Assembly (NCBI GenBank): GCA_041394705.1
Contig: JAWKHS010000003.1
Coordinates: 620,001 to 684,000, forward strand
Direction of reading: 5' to 3'
Source: Vicinamibacterales bacterium
GTDB taxonomy: Bacteria; Acidobacteriota; Vicinamibacteria; Vicinamibacterales; UBA2999
Length of the DNA: 64,000 bases
A program made the position numbers and the translations under genes. How positions within the stretch are numbered: the stretch's first letter is position 1; each line of letters opens with the position of its first letter. Below, one piece after another: positions 35,242 to 44,958 of the stretch. The notes under the pieces are model-generated. The model did not search any database, was not told where the DNA came from, and worked only from the letters and a program-made list of their open reading frames with translations.

Positions 35242-36612
35242 ATGTTCATCACGAAGCGACACCTCTCCCGGCGGACCGTGCTGCGCGGCATGGGCGCGGC
35301 GCTCTCGCTGCCGCTCCTCGAGTCGATGGTCCCGGCACAGACGCTGACCAGGAAGACCGCGGCGGCGTCGAAGACGCGGCTGATGTGCATCGAGATGGTG
35401 CACGGCTCGGCGGGCAGCACCCAGCACGGCATGGACACCTTCATGTGGATGCCCGAGAAGACCGGCGCGGACTTCGCGTTCACGCCGATCCTGCAGCCCC
35501 TCGAGCCGTTCCGCGAATACGTCACCGTCGTCACCGAGACCGACCTCCGGCCGGCCGAGGCGTGGAGCGCCAACGAGGAAGGGGCCGACCACTTCCGGTC
35601 GAGCGCCGTCTTCCTCACCGCCGCGCACCCGAAGCAGACGGAGGGCTCGGACGTCGAGGCCGGCACGTCCATCGACCAGCTCTACGCCCAGCGCTTCGGC
35701 CAGGACACGCCGATGCCGTCCCTGCAGCTCGGCATCGAGAACTTCGACGGCGCCGGCGCGTGCGGTTTCAACTACGCCTGCGTCTACTCGGGGCCCATCA
35801 GCTGGTCGTCGCCCGAGACGCCCATGCCGATGACGATCGACCCGCGGCAGGTGTTCGAGAACCTGTTCGGCGACGGGGGCACGCCCGCCGATCGCGCGGC
35901 CCGCCAGAAGGCCAACAAGAGCATCCTCGACGGCATCACCCGCGAGGTGGGCCGGCTGCAGAAGGACCTCGGGGCCGCCGATCGCGCCCGGCTCACGACC
36001 TACCTCGAGAGCATCCGCGAGATCGAGCGGCGCATCCAGCGCATCGAGCAGAAGAACGCCAGCGGCGAGGAGCGCGAACTGCCCGCGGCGCCCTTCGGCG
36101 TGCCCGATTCATGGGAGGAGCACGTCGCGCTGATGTTCGACCTGCAGGTGTTGGCGTTCTCGACCGACGTCACCCGTGTGTCGTCGTTCAAGATGAGCCG
36201 CGACACGAGCAACCGCGTCTTCCCGGAGAGCGGCTTCAAGACGCCGTTCCACACGATGTCGCACCACGGCTCGGTGGCCTCCCGGATCGACGACTACGCG
36301 AAGCTGAACACCTACCACATGACGATGCTCCCGCCGTTCCTGGAGAAGCTGCGCGCCACGCCCGACGGCGACGGCAACCTCCTGGATCACTCGATGATCC
36401 TGTGGGGCAGCCCGATGGGCGATTCGAACGTCCACGCCCACAAGCGCCTGCCGGTGCTGCTCCTCGGCAAGGCCAACGGGGCCATCCGGGGCAACAACCA
36501 CGTGCGCTGCGCGCCCGAGACGCCGTACGCCAACGTGCTGCTGACGATGCTGCGCACGCTGGGCGTCGACCAGCCGTCCATCGGCGACAGCACCGGAGAG
36601 GTGGAGCTATGA
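35242..36612 (+). CDS. DUF1552 (HxxSHH) protein, Tat-exported (cassette 2, second gene)
   Basis: A 456-residue paralogue of the cassette 1 and 3 DUF1552 proteins. The N-terminus LSRRTVLRGMGAALSLPLLE is a near-perfect twin-arginine signal. The signature is HTMSHH at 337-342; DHFRSSAVFLT, NVHAH and GDSTG are conserved too. Compared with the others it lacks the Cys pair around GGCxYxYSC, having GACGFNYACVYS instead. GGAGG lies 8 nt before the ATG, 12 nt after the preceding frame. Its stop overlaps the ankyrin start (ATGA). It is intact even though the first gene of the cassette is interrupted. Confidence 0.92.
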   Translation: MFITKRHLSRRTVLRGMGAALSLPLLESMVPAQTLTRKTAAASKTRLMCIEMVHGSAGSTQHGMDTFMWMPEKTGADFAFTPILQPLEPFREYVTVVTETDLRPAEAWSANEEGADHFRSSAVFLTAAHPKQTEGSDVEAGTSIDQLYAQRFGQDTPMPSLQLGIENFDGAGACGFNYACVYSGPISWSSPETPMPMTIDPRQVFENLFGDGGTPADRAARQKANKSILDGITREVGRLQKDLGAADRARLTTYLESIREIERRIQRIEQKNASGEERELPAAPFGVPDSWEEHVALMFDLQVLAFSTDVTRVSSFKMSRDTSNRVFPESGFKTPFHTMSHHGSVASRIDDYAKLNTYHMTMLPPFLEKLRATPDGDGNLLDHSMILWGSPMGDSNVHAHKRLPVLLLGKANGAIRGNNHVRCAPETPYANVLLTMLRTLGVDQPSIGDSTGEVEL

Positions 36613-38273
36613 CACGGGCGACGCGCATCGTGATGCTGATGGCGGCAGTGGCGTGGGCCGTGCCCGCGGCCGCCCAGCCGGCCGGTACTGCCCTGGTCCT
36701 GGCGGCCATGCAGCGCGACGCGGCGGCCGCCACGGCGCTGCTCGCCGCGGGCGCCGACGTGAACGCCGCCGACGGCGACGGCACGACGGCCCTCCACTGG
36801 GCGGCGTACCACGGCGAGGTCGATCTCGCCCGGGCGCTCCTCGCGGCCGGCGCGAGGGTGAACGCGGCCTCCCGGATCGGCGGCATGACCGCCCTGCACA
36901 TGGCCGCCAGGAACGGCCACGCCGCCATCGTGGGGCTGCTGCTCGATGCGGGCGCCGATGCCCGCGAAGCCAACGGCAACGGCACCACCGTGCTCATGGC
37001 GGCCGCCGGGTCGGGCAGCGCCGAGGCCGTGACCCGGCTGCTCGACGCCGGCGCCGACGTGAACGCCGTCGACGCCACCAATGGCCAGTCCGCGCTCATG
37101 TTCGCGGCCGCTCGCAACGCCGATGCCGCCATCCGCGTGCTGCTCGCCCGCGGCGCGAATCCGGCGGCGACGACGAAGGTGGTCCGGCTCGGGAGGGTGC
37201 TGGTGGACGCCAACGGCGACCCCCTGTCGGAGGAGGAGGCGGCCCGCATCCGATCCCGCCAGGCCTCCACCGATCCCCGGCGCCAGGGCCGTGTGTTCGG
37301 CGCCACCGTGATGGGCGGCATGACCGCCCTCCACTTCGCCGCCCGTGAGGGCCACATGGCCGCGGTGCGCGCGCTCGTCGAGGGCGGCGCCAGCGTGAAC
37401 GAGGTCTCGGGCGGCGAGCAGACCTCGCCCATCGTGGAGGCCATCATCAACGGCCACCTCGACATGGCGCGCGACCTCCTGGACCGCGGCGCCGATCCCA
37501 CGCTGGCCAACATCGACGGCCTCACGCCCCTCTACGCCGCCGTCGACATGAAGTGGCGCCACAACACCTGGTACCCGCAGCCCACCGTGGACGAGGAGCG
37601 GACGGGGTACCTGGACCTCATGTCGGCGCTCATCGACAAGGGCGCCGACGTGAACGCACGGCTCATGCGCAAGCTCTGGTTCCGCAAGTTCCGCTACGGC
37701 GACGACTGGGTGGAGCCCATGGGCGCCACCGCGTTCTGGCGCGCGGCCCAGGCCAACGACGTGGCGGCGATGCGCCTGCTGGCCTCGCGCGGCGCGGACC
37801 CGGAGATCCCCACGCTGCTTGGCGTGACGCCGCTCATGGTCGCGGCCGGCGTCGGCTTCGAGTACCAAGGGACGAACATCGCGCCCGATGCGCGCCTCGC
37901 CGCGGTGAAATACCTGGTGGAGGACCTTCGCCTCGACGTGAACGCCCGCGACATCCAGCACTACACGCCCCTCCACGGCGCGGCCTACGTGGGCGAGAAC
38001 GACCTCGTGCAGTACCTGGTCGACCACGGCGCCGACCCGAAGGCGCGCGCCCGGGGCCGCCTCGGCGGTACGCAGGGCGCCGTCGACGTGCCGGAGGGCA
38101 CGGGCGACACGGTGGCCGACATGGCCAACGGTCCGCGCGAGAAATCGCTGCTGCACCCGGACACGGTCAGGCTGCTCGAGAGCCTCGGGTCGCTCAACTC
38201 GCACGACTGCCGCTCCACGGCATGCGTGAACAACACGAAGCGCGACACGCCGGAGAAGCCGCCGGGGCAGTAG
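36609..38273 (+). CDS. Secreted ankyrin-repeat protein (cassette 2, third gene)
   Basis: A 554-residue ankyrin protein with signal peptide (IVMLMAAVAWAVPAAAQ). About five repeats run from residue 27 to 190, then an acidic/basic linker, then further repeats to the end. It is translationally coupled to DUF1552 by ATGA overlap. The C-terminus differs from the other cassettes: NSHDCRSTACVNNTKRD and a Pro-rich tail replace NNHxCVSC, though two cysteines remain. The segment WFRKFRYGDDWVEPMGATAF matches the non-repeat insert of the paralogues. The GEGFAGNAHR marker is replaced by GFEYQGTNIAPDARL. Confidence 0.92.
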   Translation: MTRATRIVMLMAAVAWAVPAAAQPAGTALVLAAMQRDAAAATALLAAGADVNAADGDGTTALHWAAYHGEVDLARALLAAGARVNAASRIGGMTALHMAARNGHAAIVGLLLDAGADAREANGNGTTVLMAAAGSGSAEAVTRLLDAGADVNAVDATNGQSALMFAAARNADAAIRVLLARGANPAATTKVVRLGRVLVDANGDPLSEEEAARIRSRQASTDPRRQGRVFGATVMGGMTALHFAAREGHMAAVRALVEGGASVNEVSGGEQTSPIVEAIINGHLDMARDLLDRGADPTLANIDGLTPLYAAVDMKWRHNTWYPQPTVDEERTGYLDLMSALIDKGADVNARLMRKLWFRKFRYGDDWVEPMGATAFWRAAQANDVAAMRLLASRGADPEIPTLLGVTPLMVAAGVGFEYQGTNIAPDARLAAVKYLVEDLRLDVNARDIQHYTPLHGAAYVGENDLVQYLVDHGADPKARARGRLGGTQGAVDVPEGTGDTVADMANGPREKSLLHPDTVRLLESLGSLNSHDCRSTACVNNTKRDTPEKPPGQ

Positions 38274-38287
38274 GGGGGCCGCCCGGC

Positions 38288-39598
38288 GTGCCCCCGCGTC
38301 CCGCGATCGCCGTGGCCGCGGTGGCGGTCGCCGTGGTCGTGGCCGCCGGCCTCGTGGCGCGCGCGGCGCAGGCGCCACGGCCGCTCGGCCGCGCCGCCCC
38401 GGCCGCGCCCGTCTACAAGTCCACGCTCCCGTCCGACGACGCCGCGATCTCGGCGATCGCGCCCGCCGGGGACGCGGTGGCGCGCGTCTCCGAGGCCCTC
38501 GCGCGCGGCGCGATCACCCTGGCGCGGCGCGACGACGCGCTCGGCGTGCTGCCGGCCGTGCTCGCGGCCCTCGACGTGCCCGTGGACTCGCAGATGCTGG
38601 TCTTCTCCAAGACGAGCGTCCAGGCCGCCCGCATCTCGCCCGACCATCCCCGTGCCGTCTACTTCGGCGACGACGTGATGGTGGCGCACGTGCCCGGTGC
38701 GCCCTCGATCGAGGCGATCGCGATCGATCCGGCGCGGGGCCCCGTGTTCTACACGCTCACGGATCGGCCAGGCGCCCCCGTGGCCGTGACCCCGCACACC
38801 TCGTGCCTCCAGTGCCACCACGGGCCGAACACGTCCGGCGTGCCCGGCATCTACGTCGGCTCGGTGATCCCGGGCCCCACGGGGGCGCCGCTGCGCGACG
38901 AGAGCGCCATCATCACCGACCACACGAGCCCGTTCCAGGACCGATGGGGCGGCTGGTACGTGACGGCCGCCCGCGGCGAGCAGCCGGACCGCGCCAATGC
39001 CGTCGCCTCCAACCCCGGTGACCCGTCGTCGCTCGTGCGCGAGGCCCGGCAGAACCTGCCGTCGCTCTTCGCCTTCATCGACCCGCGTCGGTATCTCGCC
39101 CCGACCAGCGACATCGTGGCGCTGATGGTGTTCGAGCACCAGACGCACACGACGAACCTCCTCACGCGCGTCGCCTGGCAGGCCCGGCTCGCCGCGGCGG
39201 GGCGGGCCGGGCGCGCGCGGGAGCTCGACGGCGACCTCGACGATCTCGTCGATGCCCTGCTCCTCGCGGGTGAGGCGCCGCTCGTCGAACCGGTGGAGGG
39301 GGTATCCACCTTCGCCGCGACGTTCCAGGCCCGCGGGCCCCGCGACGCCGACGGGCGCTCGCTCCGGGACCTGGATCTCCGGACCCGGCTCTTCCGCTAT
39401 CCCCTGAGCTATCTCATCCAGGGGCGGCAGTTCGCGGCGCTGCCCGCCGAGGTGCGCGCCGGCGTGTACCGGCGGCTCCTGGCCGTCCTCACGGCCCCCG
39501 CGCCGCCCGCGCGGTTCCGCCACCTGACACCGTCGCTCGCCCGTGACATCAGAACGATCGTGCGCGGCACGCTGCCCGACCTGCCACGGGAATGGTGA
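38288..39598 (+). CDS. Exported cytochrome-like CxxCH protein
   Basis: A 436-residue protein with one N-terminal hydrophobic segment (AIAVAAVAVAVVVAAGLVA), either an uncleaved anchor or a signal peptide. A single haem c site CLQCHHG is at 173-178, preceded by TLTDRPGAPVAVTPHTS. Later blocks are WGGWYVTAARG, EHQTHTTNLLTRVAW and YPLSYLIQGRQFAALP, which I recognise as a recurrent pattern in Acidobacteria and planctomycetes but cannot name. GTG was chosen because it starts the hydrophobic segment. It is 14 nt after the cassette 2 ankyrin gene and may be a fourth member of that operon; cassettes 1 and 3 lack it. Confidence 0.72.
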   Translation: MPPRPAIAVAAVAVAVVVAAGLVARAAQAPRPLGRAAPAAPVYKSTLPSDDAAISAIAPAGDAVARVSEALARGAITLARRDDALGVLPAVLAALDVPVDSQMLVFSKTSVQAARISPDHPRAVYFGDDVMVAHVPGAPSIEAIAIDPARGPVFYTLTDRPGAPVAVTPHTSCLQCHHGPNTSGVPGIYVGSVIPGPTGAPLRDESAIITDHTSPFQDRWGGWYVTAARGEQPDRANAVASNPGDPSSLVREARQNLPSLFAFIDPRRYLAPTSDIVALMVFEHQTHTTNLLTRVAWQARLAAAGRAGRARELDGDLDDLVDALLLAGEAPLVEPVEGVSTFAATFQARGPRDADGRSLRDLDLRTRLFRYPLSYLIQGRQFAALPAEVRAGVYRRLLAVLTAPAPPARFRHLTPSLARDIRTIVRGTLPDLPREW

Positions 39599-39630
39599 CC
39601 GGGGTCCCCGGGTTACTATCGGAACGACTC

Positions 39631-41400
39631 ATGACCGTGCACGCCCTGCCCTCCCTTCGCCGCGGCGCGGCCGCCGTCCTGATGGTCGCGGTGACGGCCG
39701 TTCCGGCCCTCGCGCAGCTTCGGCGCATCCCCGTCGAAATCGAGGCCCTCGCCGGGAGCGACCGCGTGCCCGCGGGCGCCACGGTCAAGACGGCGCTGCA
39801 GGTGACGCTGCCCGAGGGGCTGCACGTGCAGTCGAACAAGCCGCGCGATCCCTCGCTCATCCCCACCGAGCTCGTGCTGCAGCCGCCGGCCGGCATCCGC
39901 GGCGTCGAGGTGGTCTTTCCCGAGGCCGTGGACTTCCCGCAGGAAGGGCTGCCGGAGCCGCTCCTGGTCTTCGAGCGGAACTTCACCATCGGCGTTCAGC
40001 TCGCCGTGGCCACTGACGTCGCGCCCGGGCCGCAGGTCGTGCCATTCGAGCTGCACTACCAGGCCTGCAACGACAAGGTGTGTTTCGCTCCCGCCTCGAA
40101 GACGGGCGAGCTGACGCTCGAGATTGCCCCGGCGGGCTCGCCGGTGGCCGCCCAGCACGCCGACGTCCTGGCGGCGATCAAGTTCGGGACGGGCGAGACG
40201 CCGGCCACGCCCGCGCCGGCCTTCGCCGATCCGGGCGGCACGCCGGCGGCGGCGGCGCCGGCCGACGGCATGGCCGCACTCGACGGCTTCACCGTCGTCG
40301 CCACCACCGGCGGCTACCTCGGCACCAGCGATTTCATGTCGTTCATCCAGAACGCCGAGGCGGGCATCGCCGAACGCGGGCTCTTCGAAGGCCGCGGGCC
40401 GCTGGCCATCCTGCTCATCGTGCTCGTCGGCGGCCTGGCCCTGAACCTCACGCCGTGCGTGCTGCCGATGGTGCCGATCAATCTCGCCATCATCGGCGCC
40501 GGCGCGCAGGCGGGCTCGCGACGCCGCGGCTTCCTGCTGGGGCTCACCTACGGCGGTGCCATGGCGGCGGTGTACGGCGTGCTCGGCCTGGTCGTCGTGC
40601 TGACGGCCAGCACGTTCGGCACGATCAACGCGTCGCCCTGGTTCAACCTCGGGATCGCCCTCCTGTTCGTGGCGCTCGCGCTGGCGATGTTCGACGTCTT
40701 CGAGATCGACTTCTCGCGCTTCTCGGGCGGCGTCGGCGCGGGTGGCAGCCGCGGCAGCTTCCCGCTGGCGTTCACCATGGGCACCGTGGCGGCGCTCCTC
40801 GCGGGCGCCTGCGTGGCCCCGGTGGTGATCCAGGTGGTGCTCTTCGCGAGCAACCTCTACGCGACGGGCACCACCATCGCCCTCGCGCTGCCGTTCGTGC
40901 TGGGCATCGGCATGGCCATTCCGTGGCCGATCGCGGGCGCGGGCCTGGCCGCGCTGCCGAAGCCCGGCCCCTGGATGGTCCGCGTGAAGCAGGCCTTCGG
41001 CGTGCTCATCCTGGGGACGGCCGTGTATTACGGCTACCTGTCCTACGAGCTCTTCGCGAACCGGTGGGTGGACGCCGACGAGGTGGCGTCGAGCGTCGAG
41101 GAGAAGCTGAAGGAGGGCTGGCACGCCTCGCTGGCCGAGGGCCTGGCCGTGGCCGAGCGCGAAGGGAAGCCCGTCCTCATCGACATGTGGGCCACGTGGT
41201 GCAAGAACTGCCTCACGATGGACAAGACCACCCTGGCCTCGTCCGAGGTCACGCAGGCCCTCGACGGCTACGTGAAAATCAAGGTCCAGGCCGAGCAGCC
41301 CGACGAGCCGCCGGCCGCGGACCTCATGAAGCGCTTCAACGCCGTGGGGCTGCCGGCCTACGCCATCATCCGGCCGGCAGGGAAGCCCGCGGCGAACTGA
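39631..41400 (+). CDS. DsbD-type thiol:disulfide interchange protein
   Basis: A 589-residue protein with the three-part DsbD layout. The periplasmic N-domain has cysteines C146 and C151 (YQACNDKVCFAPAS). The membrane domain carries LNLTPCVLPMVPINL and GACVAPVVIQ, the two redox-active membrane cysteines. The C-terminal thioredoxin domain has WATWCKNC (C524, C527) and ends soon after the cis-Pro segment GLPAYAI. It moves electrons from cytosolic thioredoxin to the periplasm, where they keep haem-binding cysteines reduced for cytochrome c maturation. That fits the many CxxCH proteins around it. A TACTAT box lies 11 nt before the ATG. Confidence 0.9.
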   Translation: MTVHALPSLRRGAAAVLMVAVTAVPALAQLRRIPVEIEALAGSDRVPAGATVKTALQVTLPEGLHVQSNKPRDPSLIPTELVLQPPAGIRGVEVVFPEAVDFPQEGLPEPLLVFERNFTIGVQLAVATDVAPGPQVVPFELHYQACNDKVCFAPASKTGELTLEIAPAGSPVAAQHADVLAAIKFGTGETPATPAPAFADPGGTPAAAAPADGMAALDGFTVVATTGGYLGTSDFMSFIQNAEAGIAERGLFEGRGPLAILLIVLVGGLALNLTPCVLPMVPINLAIIGAGAQAGSRRRGFLLGLTYGGAMAAVYGVLGLVVVLTASTFGTINASPWFNLGIALLFVALALAMFDVFEIDFSRFSGGVGAGGSRGSFPLAFTMGTVAALLAGACVAPVVIQVVLFASNLYATGTTIALALPFVLGIGMAIPWPIAGAGLAALPKPGPWMVRVKQAFGVLILGTAVYYGYLSYELFANRWVDADEVASSVEEKLKEGWHASLAEGLAVAEREGKPVLIDMWATWCKNCLTMDKTTLASSEVTQALDGYVKIKVQAEQPDEPPAADLMKRFNAVGLPAYAIIRPAGKPAAN

Positions 41401-41429
41401 TCCGGATCCGCGTCCGTAGTACGTGGACG

Positions 41430-42266
41430 ATGGTGCCCGCCACGTCCCTCCGCCGGCTCCGTGCGACGCTGGCCCTCGCCGCCATGCTGGGCGCGGGACC
41501 GGCGGTGTCGCACGCGCAGTCCGCGCCCGGGCCCGTCCCGGCGCTCGACGCGCAACTGGCCTTCCTCGCCACCGCCCCCATCGTCGCCATCCGGCCAATC
41601 GGGCGTGGCACCACGGGCGCCCTCCGCGTCACGCTGAGCGACGGCGTCACCACGCACGACGCCGCGTTCCAGAGCGTGGCCATCGATCCCCGCGTGGACG
41701 GGAAGAAGCGCGCCGGCGAGATGCGCTTCGCCGACCACTACCGCTACAACCTGGCGGCGTGGCGCCTGGCCCGGGCGCTGGGCCTGGCCCACATGACGCC
41801 GGCGACGGTCGAGCGGCCCGTCAACGGACGGCGGGGCGCCCTCAGCTGGTGGGTCGACGACGTCCTGATGGATGAAGCCGAGCGCGAGCGGCGCGACGAG
41901 CAGCCGCCCGTCGCCCTCGACTTCTACCGCCAGCAGCAGCGGATGTTCCTGTTCACCGAGCTCGTCCGCGACATGGACCGGAACAAGGGCAACGTGCTCT
42001 ACACGGCGGACTGGCGCGTCATCATGCTCGACTTCACCCGGGCGTTCCGTCTCGATCGATCGCTGAAGACGCCCACGCTCCTGAGCGCGTGCGACCGCGC
42101 CCTCTTCGGCGTGCTCAAGGGACTGTCCCGGGCCGACGTCGCGCGCGCGGTGGACGGCACGCTCCGGTCCGACGAGCTCGGCGCGCTGATGGCGCGCCGC
42201 GACCTGCTGGTCGCCCACTTCGAGGACGAGATCCGGCGGCGCGGCGACGCCGCCGTCCTCTACTGA
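41430..42266 (+). CDS. Secreted kinase-like (HipA/FAM20/PI3K-type) protein
   Basis: A 278-residue exported protein with signal peptide (ATLALAAMLGAGPAVSHAQ). Motifs resemble atypical kinases. A Gly-rich strand GRGTTGALRVTL (59-70) looks like a nucleotide loop. YRYNLAAWRLARALGLAHMT (105-123) matches the helix with the E/K-binding region. DMDRNKGN (181-188) resembles a catalytic loop with D183 and N188, and MLDFTRAF (199-206) the metal-binding D201-F. The candidate ATP-binding Lys (K92 or K93) is not certain. It might phosphorylate a periplasmic substrate, or it might be inactive. It follows the DsbD gene by 29 nt. Function is inferred from motifs only. Confidence 0.6.
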   Translation: MVPATSLRRLRATLALAAMLGAGPAVSHAQSAPGPVPALDAQLAFLATAPIVAIRPIGRGTTGALRVTLSDGVTTHDAAFQSVAIDPRVDGKKRAGEMRFADHYRYNLAAWRLARALGLAHMTPATVERPVNGRRGALSWWVDDVLMDEAERERRDEQPPVALDFYRQQQRMFLFTELVRDMDRNKGNVLYTADWRVIMLDFTRAFRLDRSLKTPTLLSACDRALFGVLKGLSRADVARAVDGTLRSDELGALMARRDLLVAHFEDEIRRRGDAAVLY

Positions 42267-42492
42267 CGCGCGGCGACGGGCGCCCGCGTGCGTGGACCGC
42301 CCGGCGCCGGCGCGCCTGGTCCGGGGGACGCCGGCGCGGATGGCCGCTCCCGGGGGGCCGTGCCCGTGTCGGCGAGCCCTTCCTGGCGTCCATCGGGCCG
42401 GCAGGAGCGTCTCCCCAGCCCTCGACGATGTCACCCGATGTCTCGTCCGGCGGGCCGAGCGACCTGCTACCATGGCGTACTTTTTCTGACGC

Positions 42493-44943
42493 ATGGTGTT
42501 CCGACCCCTGGCGTGGTGCGCCCTCGCGATGGCGGCGGCCGGCATGACGGTATCCGCGGCGACGCCTCGCCCGGTGGCCTCGCATCAGGCGTCCGCGCCG
42601 GCCGCGACGTCGCCGCAGGCCGTCGTGGAGCAGTCCTGCATCGGCTGTCACAACGACCGCGCGAAGGCCGGCGGCCTGAGCCTGAGCGGGTTCCAGGTGG
42701 CGCAGGCTGGCGACACCCCGGACGTCACGGAGAAGATGATCCGGAAGGTGCGGGCCGGGCAGATGCCGCCCGCGGGCGCGCGCCGCCCCGACGACACCGT
42801 CCTCGCGAGGCTGGCCGAGGCGCTCGAGACCGCCGCCGACCAGCACGCGGCCGCGGCGGTCATGCCCGGACGCCGGTCCTTCCAGCGCTTGAACCGCACC
42901 GAGTACGCGCTGGCCGTGCGCGACCTTGTCGGCCTGGACGTCAACGCCGGCGACTATCTGCCGCTCGACAGCAAGATGGCGAACTTCGACAACATCGCCG
43001 ACGCGCAGATCCTCTCGCCGACGGCCATGCAGTCGTATCTCACGGCGGCGGCCGAGATCAGCCGCCTCGCGCTCGGCGACCGCGCGGCCACGGCGCGCGA
43101 GTCCACCTACCTGATCCCGCGCACGACCTCGCAGCGCGAGCACGTCGAGGGCGCGCCGTTCGGCACGCGCGGCGGCCTCTCGGTGGTCCACATCTTCCCG
43201 GCCGACGGCGAGTACCGCTTCCGGGTGTCCTTCTACCACGAGACGACGGGCGCGCTGTACGGCAACGGCCGCGCGGCCCTCCACACGGCGGAGGCGCCCG
43301 AGCAGATCGAGATCTCCATCGACGGCGAGCGCGCCGCGCTCCTGGACATCGACCGCTGGATGAACAGCTCCGATCCCGACGGCGTCAACCTGCGCAGCGA
43401 GGCCGTGCCCATCACTGCGGGCCCCCACCGCGTGTCGGCGGCCTTCGTGACGCGGTTCGAAGGGCCGGTGCAGGATCTGATCACGCCCCTCGACTGGTCC
43501 ATCGCGAGCACGAGCATCGCCGACGCCTACGGGTTCACGACGCTGCCGCACCTGCGCGACATGGCCGTCACCGGTCCGTTCGAACCGACGGGGGTGTCGG
43601 ACACGCCGAGCCGGCGGAAGATCCTCACGTGCCATCCGGCGTCGACCGCGCAGCAGACGCAGTGCGCCCAGCGCATCGTGACGGAGCTGGCGTCGCAGGC
43701 GTTCCGCCGCCGCGCCACCGAGAAGGACGTCAACGCGCTGATGGCCCTCTACCGCAAGGGCGCCGCGTCGGGCGGCTTCGAGGAGGGCATCCGGATGGCC
43801 CTCGAGGGCGTCCTGGCCAGCCCGCGCTTCGTGTTCCGGTTCGAGGAGCGGCCCACGTCGGTGCGCGACGGCCAGGGCTACCGCGTGGCGGACGTGGATC
43901 TGGCGTCGCGGCTGTCGTTCTTCCTCTGGGCGTCGGCGCCCGATGCCGCGCTGCTCGCGGCCGCCGAGGCCGGACGGCTGTCCGCGCCCGGGGAGCTCCA
44001 GCGCCAGGTGTCGCGCATGCTGGCCGACCCGCGCGCCGACGTCCTCGCCTCGCGCTTCGCCGCCCAGTGGCTGCGATTGCAGGATCTGGACAAGATCCAC
44101 CCCGATGTCCGCTTCTACCCGGATGCCGACGAGCAGTTGAAGGCGGCCATGCGGCAGGAGACCGAGGCGTTCTTCCGCTACATCGTGCGCGAGAGGAAGC
44201 CCATCACCGACCTCTTCACGGCCGACTACACGTTCGTGGACGAGCGCCTGGCGCGGCACTACGGCATGTCCGGCGTGGTCGGCCCGGAGATGCGGCTGGT
44301 CCGCTACCCGGACGAGCGCCGCCGCGGGATCCTGGCCCACGCCAGCATCCTCACGCTCACGTCCGAAGCCGAGCGGACCTCGCCGGTGCTTCGCGGCAAG
44401 TGGGTGATGGAGGTGCTGCTGGGCACGCCGCCGCCCGCGCCGCCGCCGAACGTGCCGGCGCTCGACGAGACGCCGGATGCCGAGGGCGGGCGCCTCCGCA
44501 CGGTGCGCGAGCGGATGGAACAGCACCGGAAGAACCCGGCCTGCATGTCGTGCCACCGCATGATCGATCCGATCGGCCTGGCCCTCGAGAACTTCGACGT
44601 GACCGGCGCGTGGCGGATCAAGGACAACGGGATGCCGGTGGACCCGGCCAGCGCCCTCTACGACGGGACGCCGCTCGCCAGCGCACACGACCTCCAGGCG
44701 GCGCTCATGCGCCGGTCCGGCGTGCTCATCCGGACCTTCACCGAGAACCTGGCGACCTATGCGCTCGGCCGGCGGCTCACCGCCACCGACATGCCCTTCG
44801 TCCGCGGCGTGGTGCGGCGGGCGGCCGGGCAGGGCAACACGTTCGAGGCGTTCGTCACCGGCATCGTGACGTCGCCCGCGTTCACGATGAAGGGCGCCGA
44901 CCTGCCGGCGGCCACCACGGCCGCGGAGCGGGCGGGCCGGTAG
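42493..44943 (+). CDS. DUF1592/DUF1588-type secreted di-haem protein (cassette 3, first gene)
   Basis: An 816-residue intact homologue of the cassette 1 and 2 first genes. Signal peptide, then haem site CIGCH (49-53), DUF1587 (FQRLNRTEYALAVRDLVGLD), a beta-rich part (EYRFRVSFYHETTGALYG), DUF1592/DUF1595, and DUF1588 with CMSCH followed by RMIDPIGLALENFDVTGAW. At the cassette 2 nonsense site it reads AAEISRLALGD with GAG. No Shine-Dalgarno is obvious; a TACTTT box ends 9 nt before the ATG. It is the first gene of the cassette, 226 nt after the kinase-like gene, so the promoter is in that gap. Probable role is periplasmic electron transfer or oxidation; the substrate is unknown. Confidence 0.92.
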   Translation: MVFRPLAWCALAMAAAGMTVSAATPRPVASHQASAPAATSPQAVVEQSCIGCHNDRAKAGGLSLSGFQVAQAGDTPDVTEKMIRKVRAGQMPPAGARRPDDTVLARLAEALETAADQHAAAAVMPGRRSFQRLNRTEYALAVRDLVGLDVNAGDYLPLDSKMANFDNIADAQILSPTAMQSYLTAAAEISRLALGDRAATARESTYLIPRTTSQREHVEGAPFGTRGGLSVVHIFPADGEYRFRVSFYHETTGALYGNGRAALHTAEAPEQIEISIDGERAALLDIDRWMNSSDPDGVNLRSEAVPITAGPHRVSAAFVTRFEGPVQDLITPLDWSIASTSIADAYGFTTLPHLRDMAVTGPFEPTGVSDTPSRRKILTCHPASTAQQTQCAQRIVTELASQAFRRRATEKDVNALMALYRKGAASGGFEEGIRMALEGVLASPRFVFRFEERPTSVRDGQGYRVADVDLASRLSFFLWASAPDAALLAAAEAGRLSAPGELQRQVSRMLADPRADVLASRFAAQWLRLQDLDKIHPDVRFYPDADEQLKAAMRQETEAFFRYIVRERKPITDLFTADYTFVDERLARHYGMSGVVGPEMRLVRYPDERRRGILAHASILTLTSEAERTSPVLRGKWVMEVLLGTPPPAPPPNVPALDETPDAEGGRLRTVRERMEQHRKNPACMSCHRMIDPIGLALENFDVTGAWRIKDNGMPVDPASALYDGTPLASAHDLQAALMRRSGVLIRTFTENLATYALGRRLTATDMPFVRGVVRRAAGQGNTFEAFVTGIVTSPAFTMKGADLPAATTAAERAGR

Positions 44944-44958
44944 ATTCACGGAGGCGAG

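Noticed and set aside
42292..42489. Small gene between the kinase-like protein and cassette 3
   Set aside because: The frame is Arg/Pro/Ala-rich without ribosome site or recognisable features and overlaps the probable promoter region of cassette 3.
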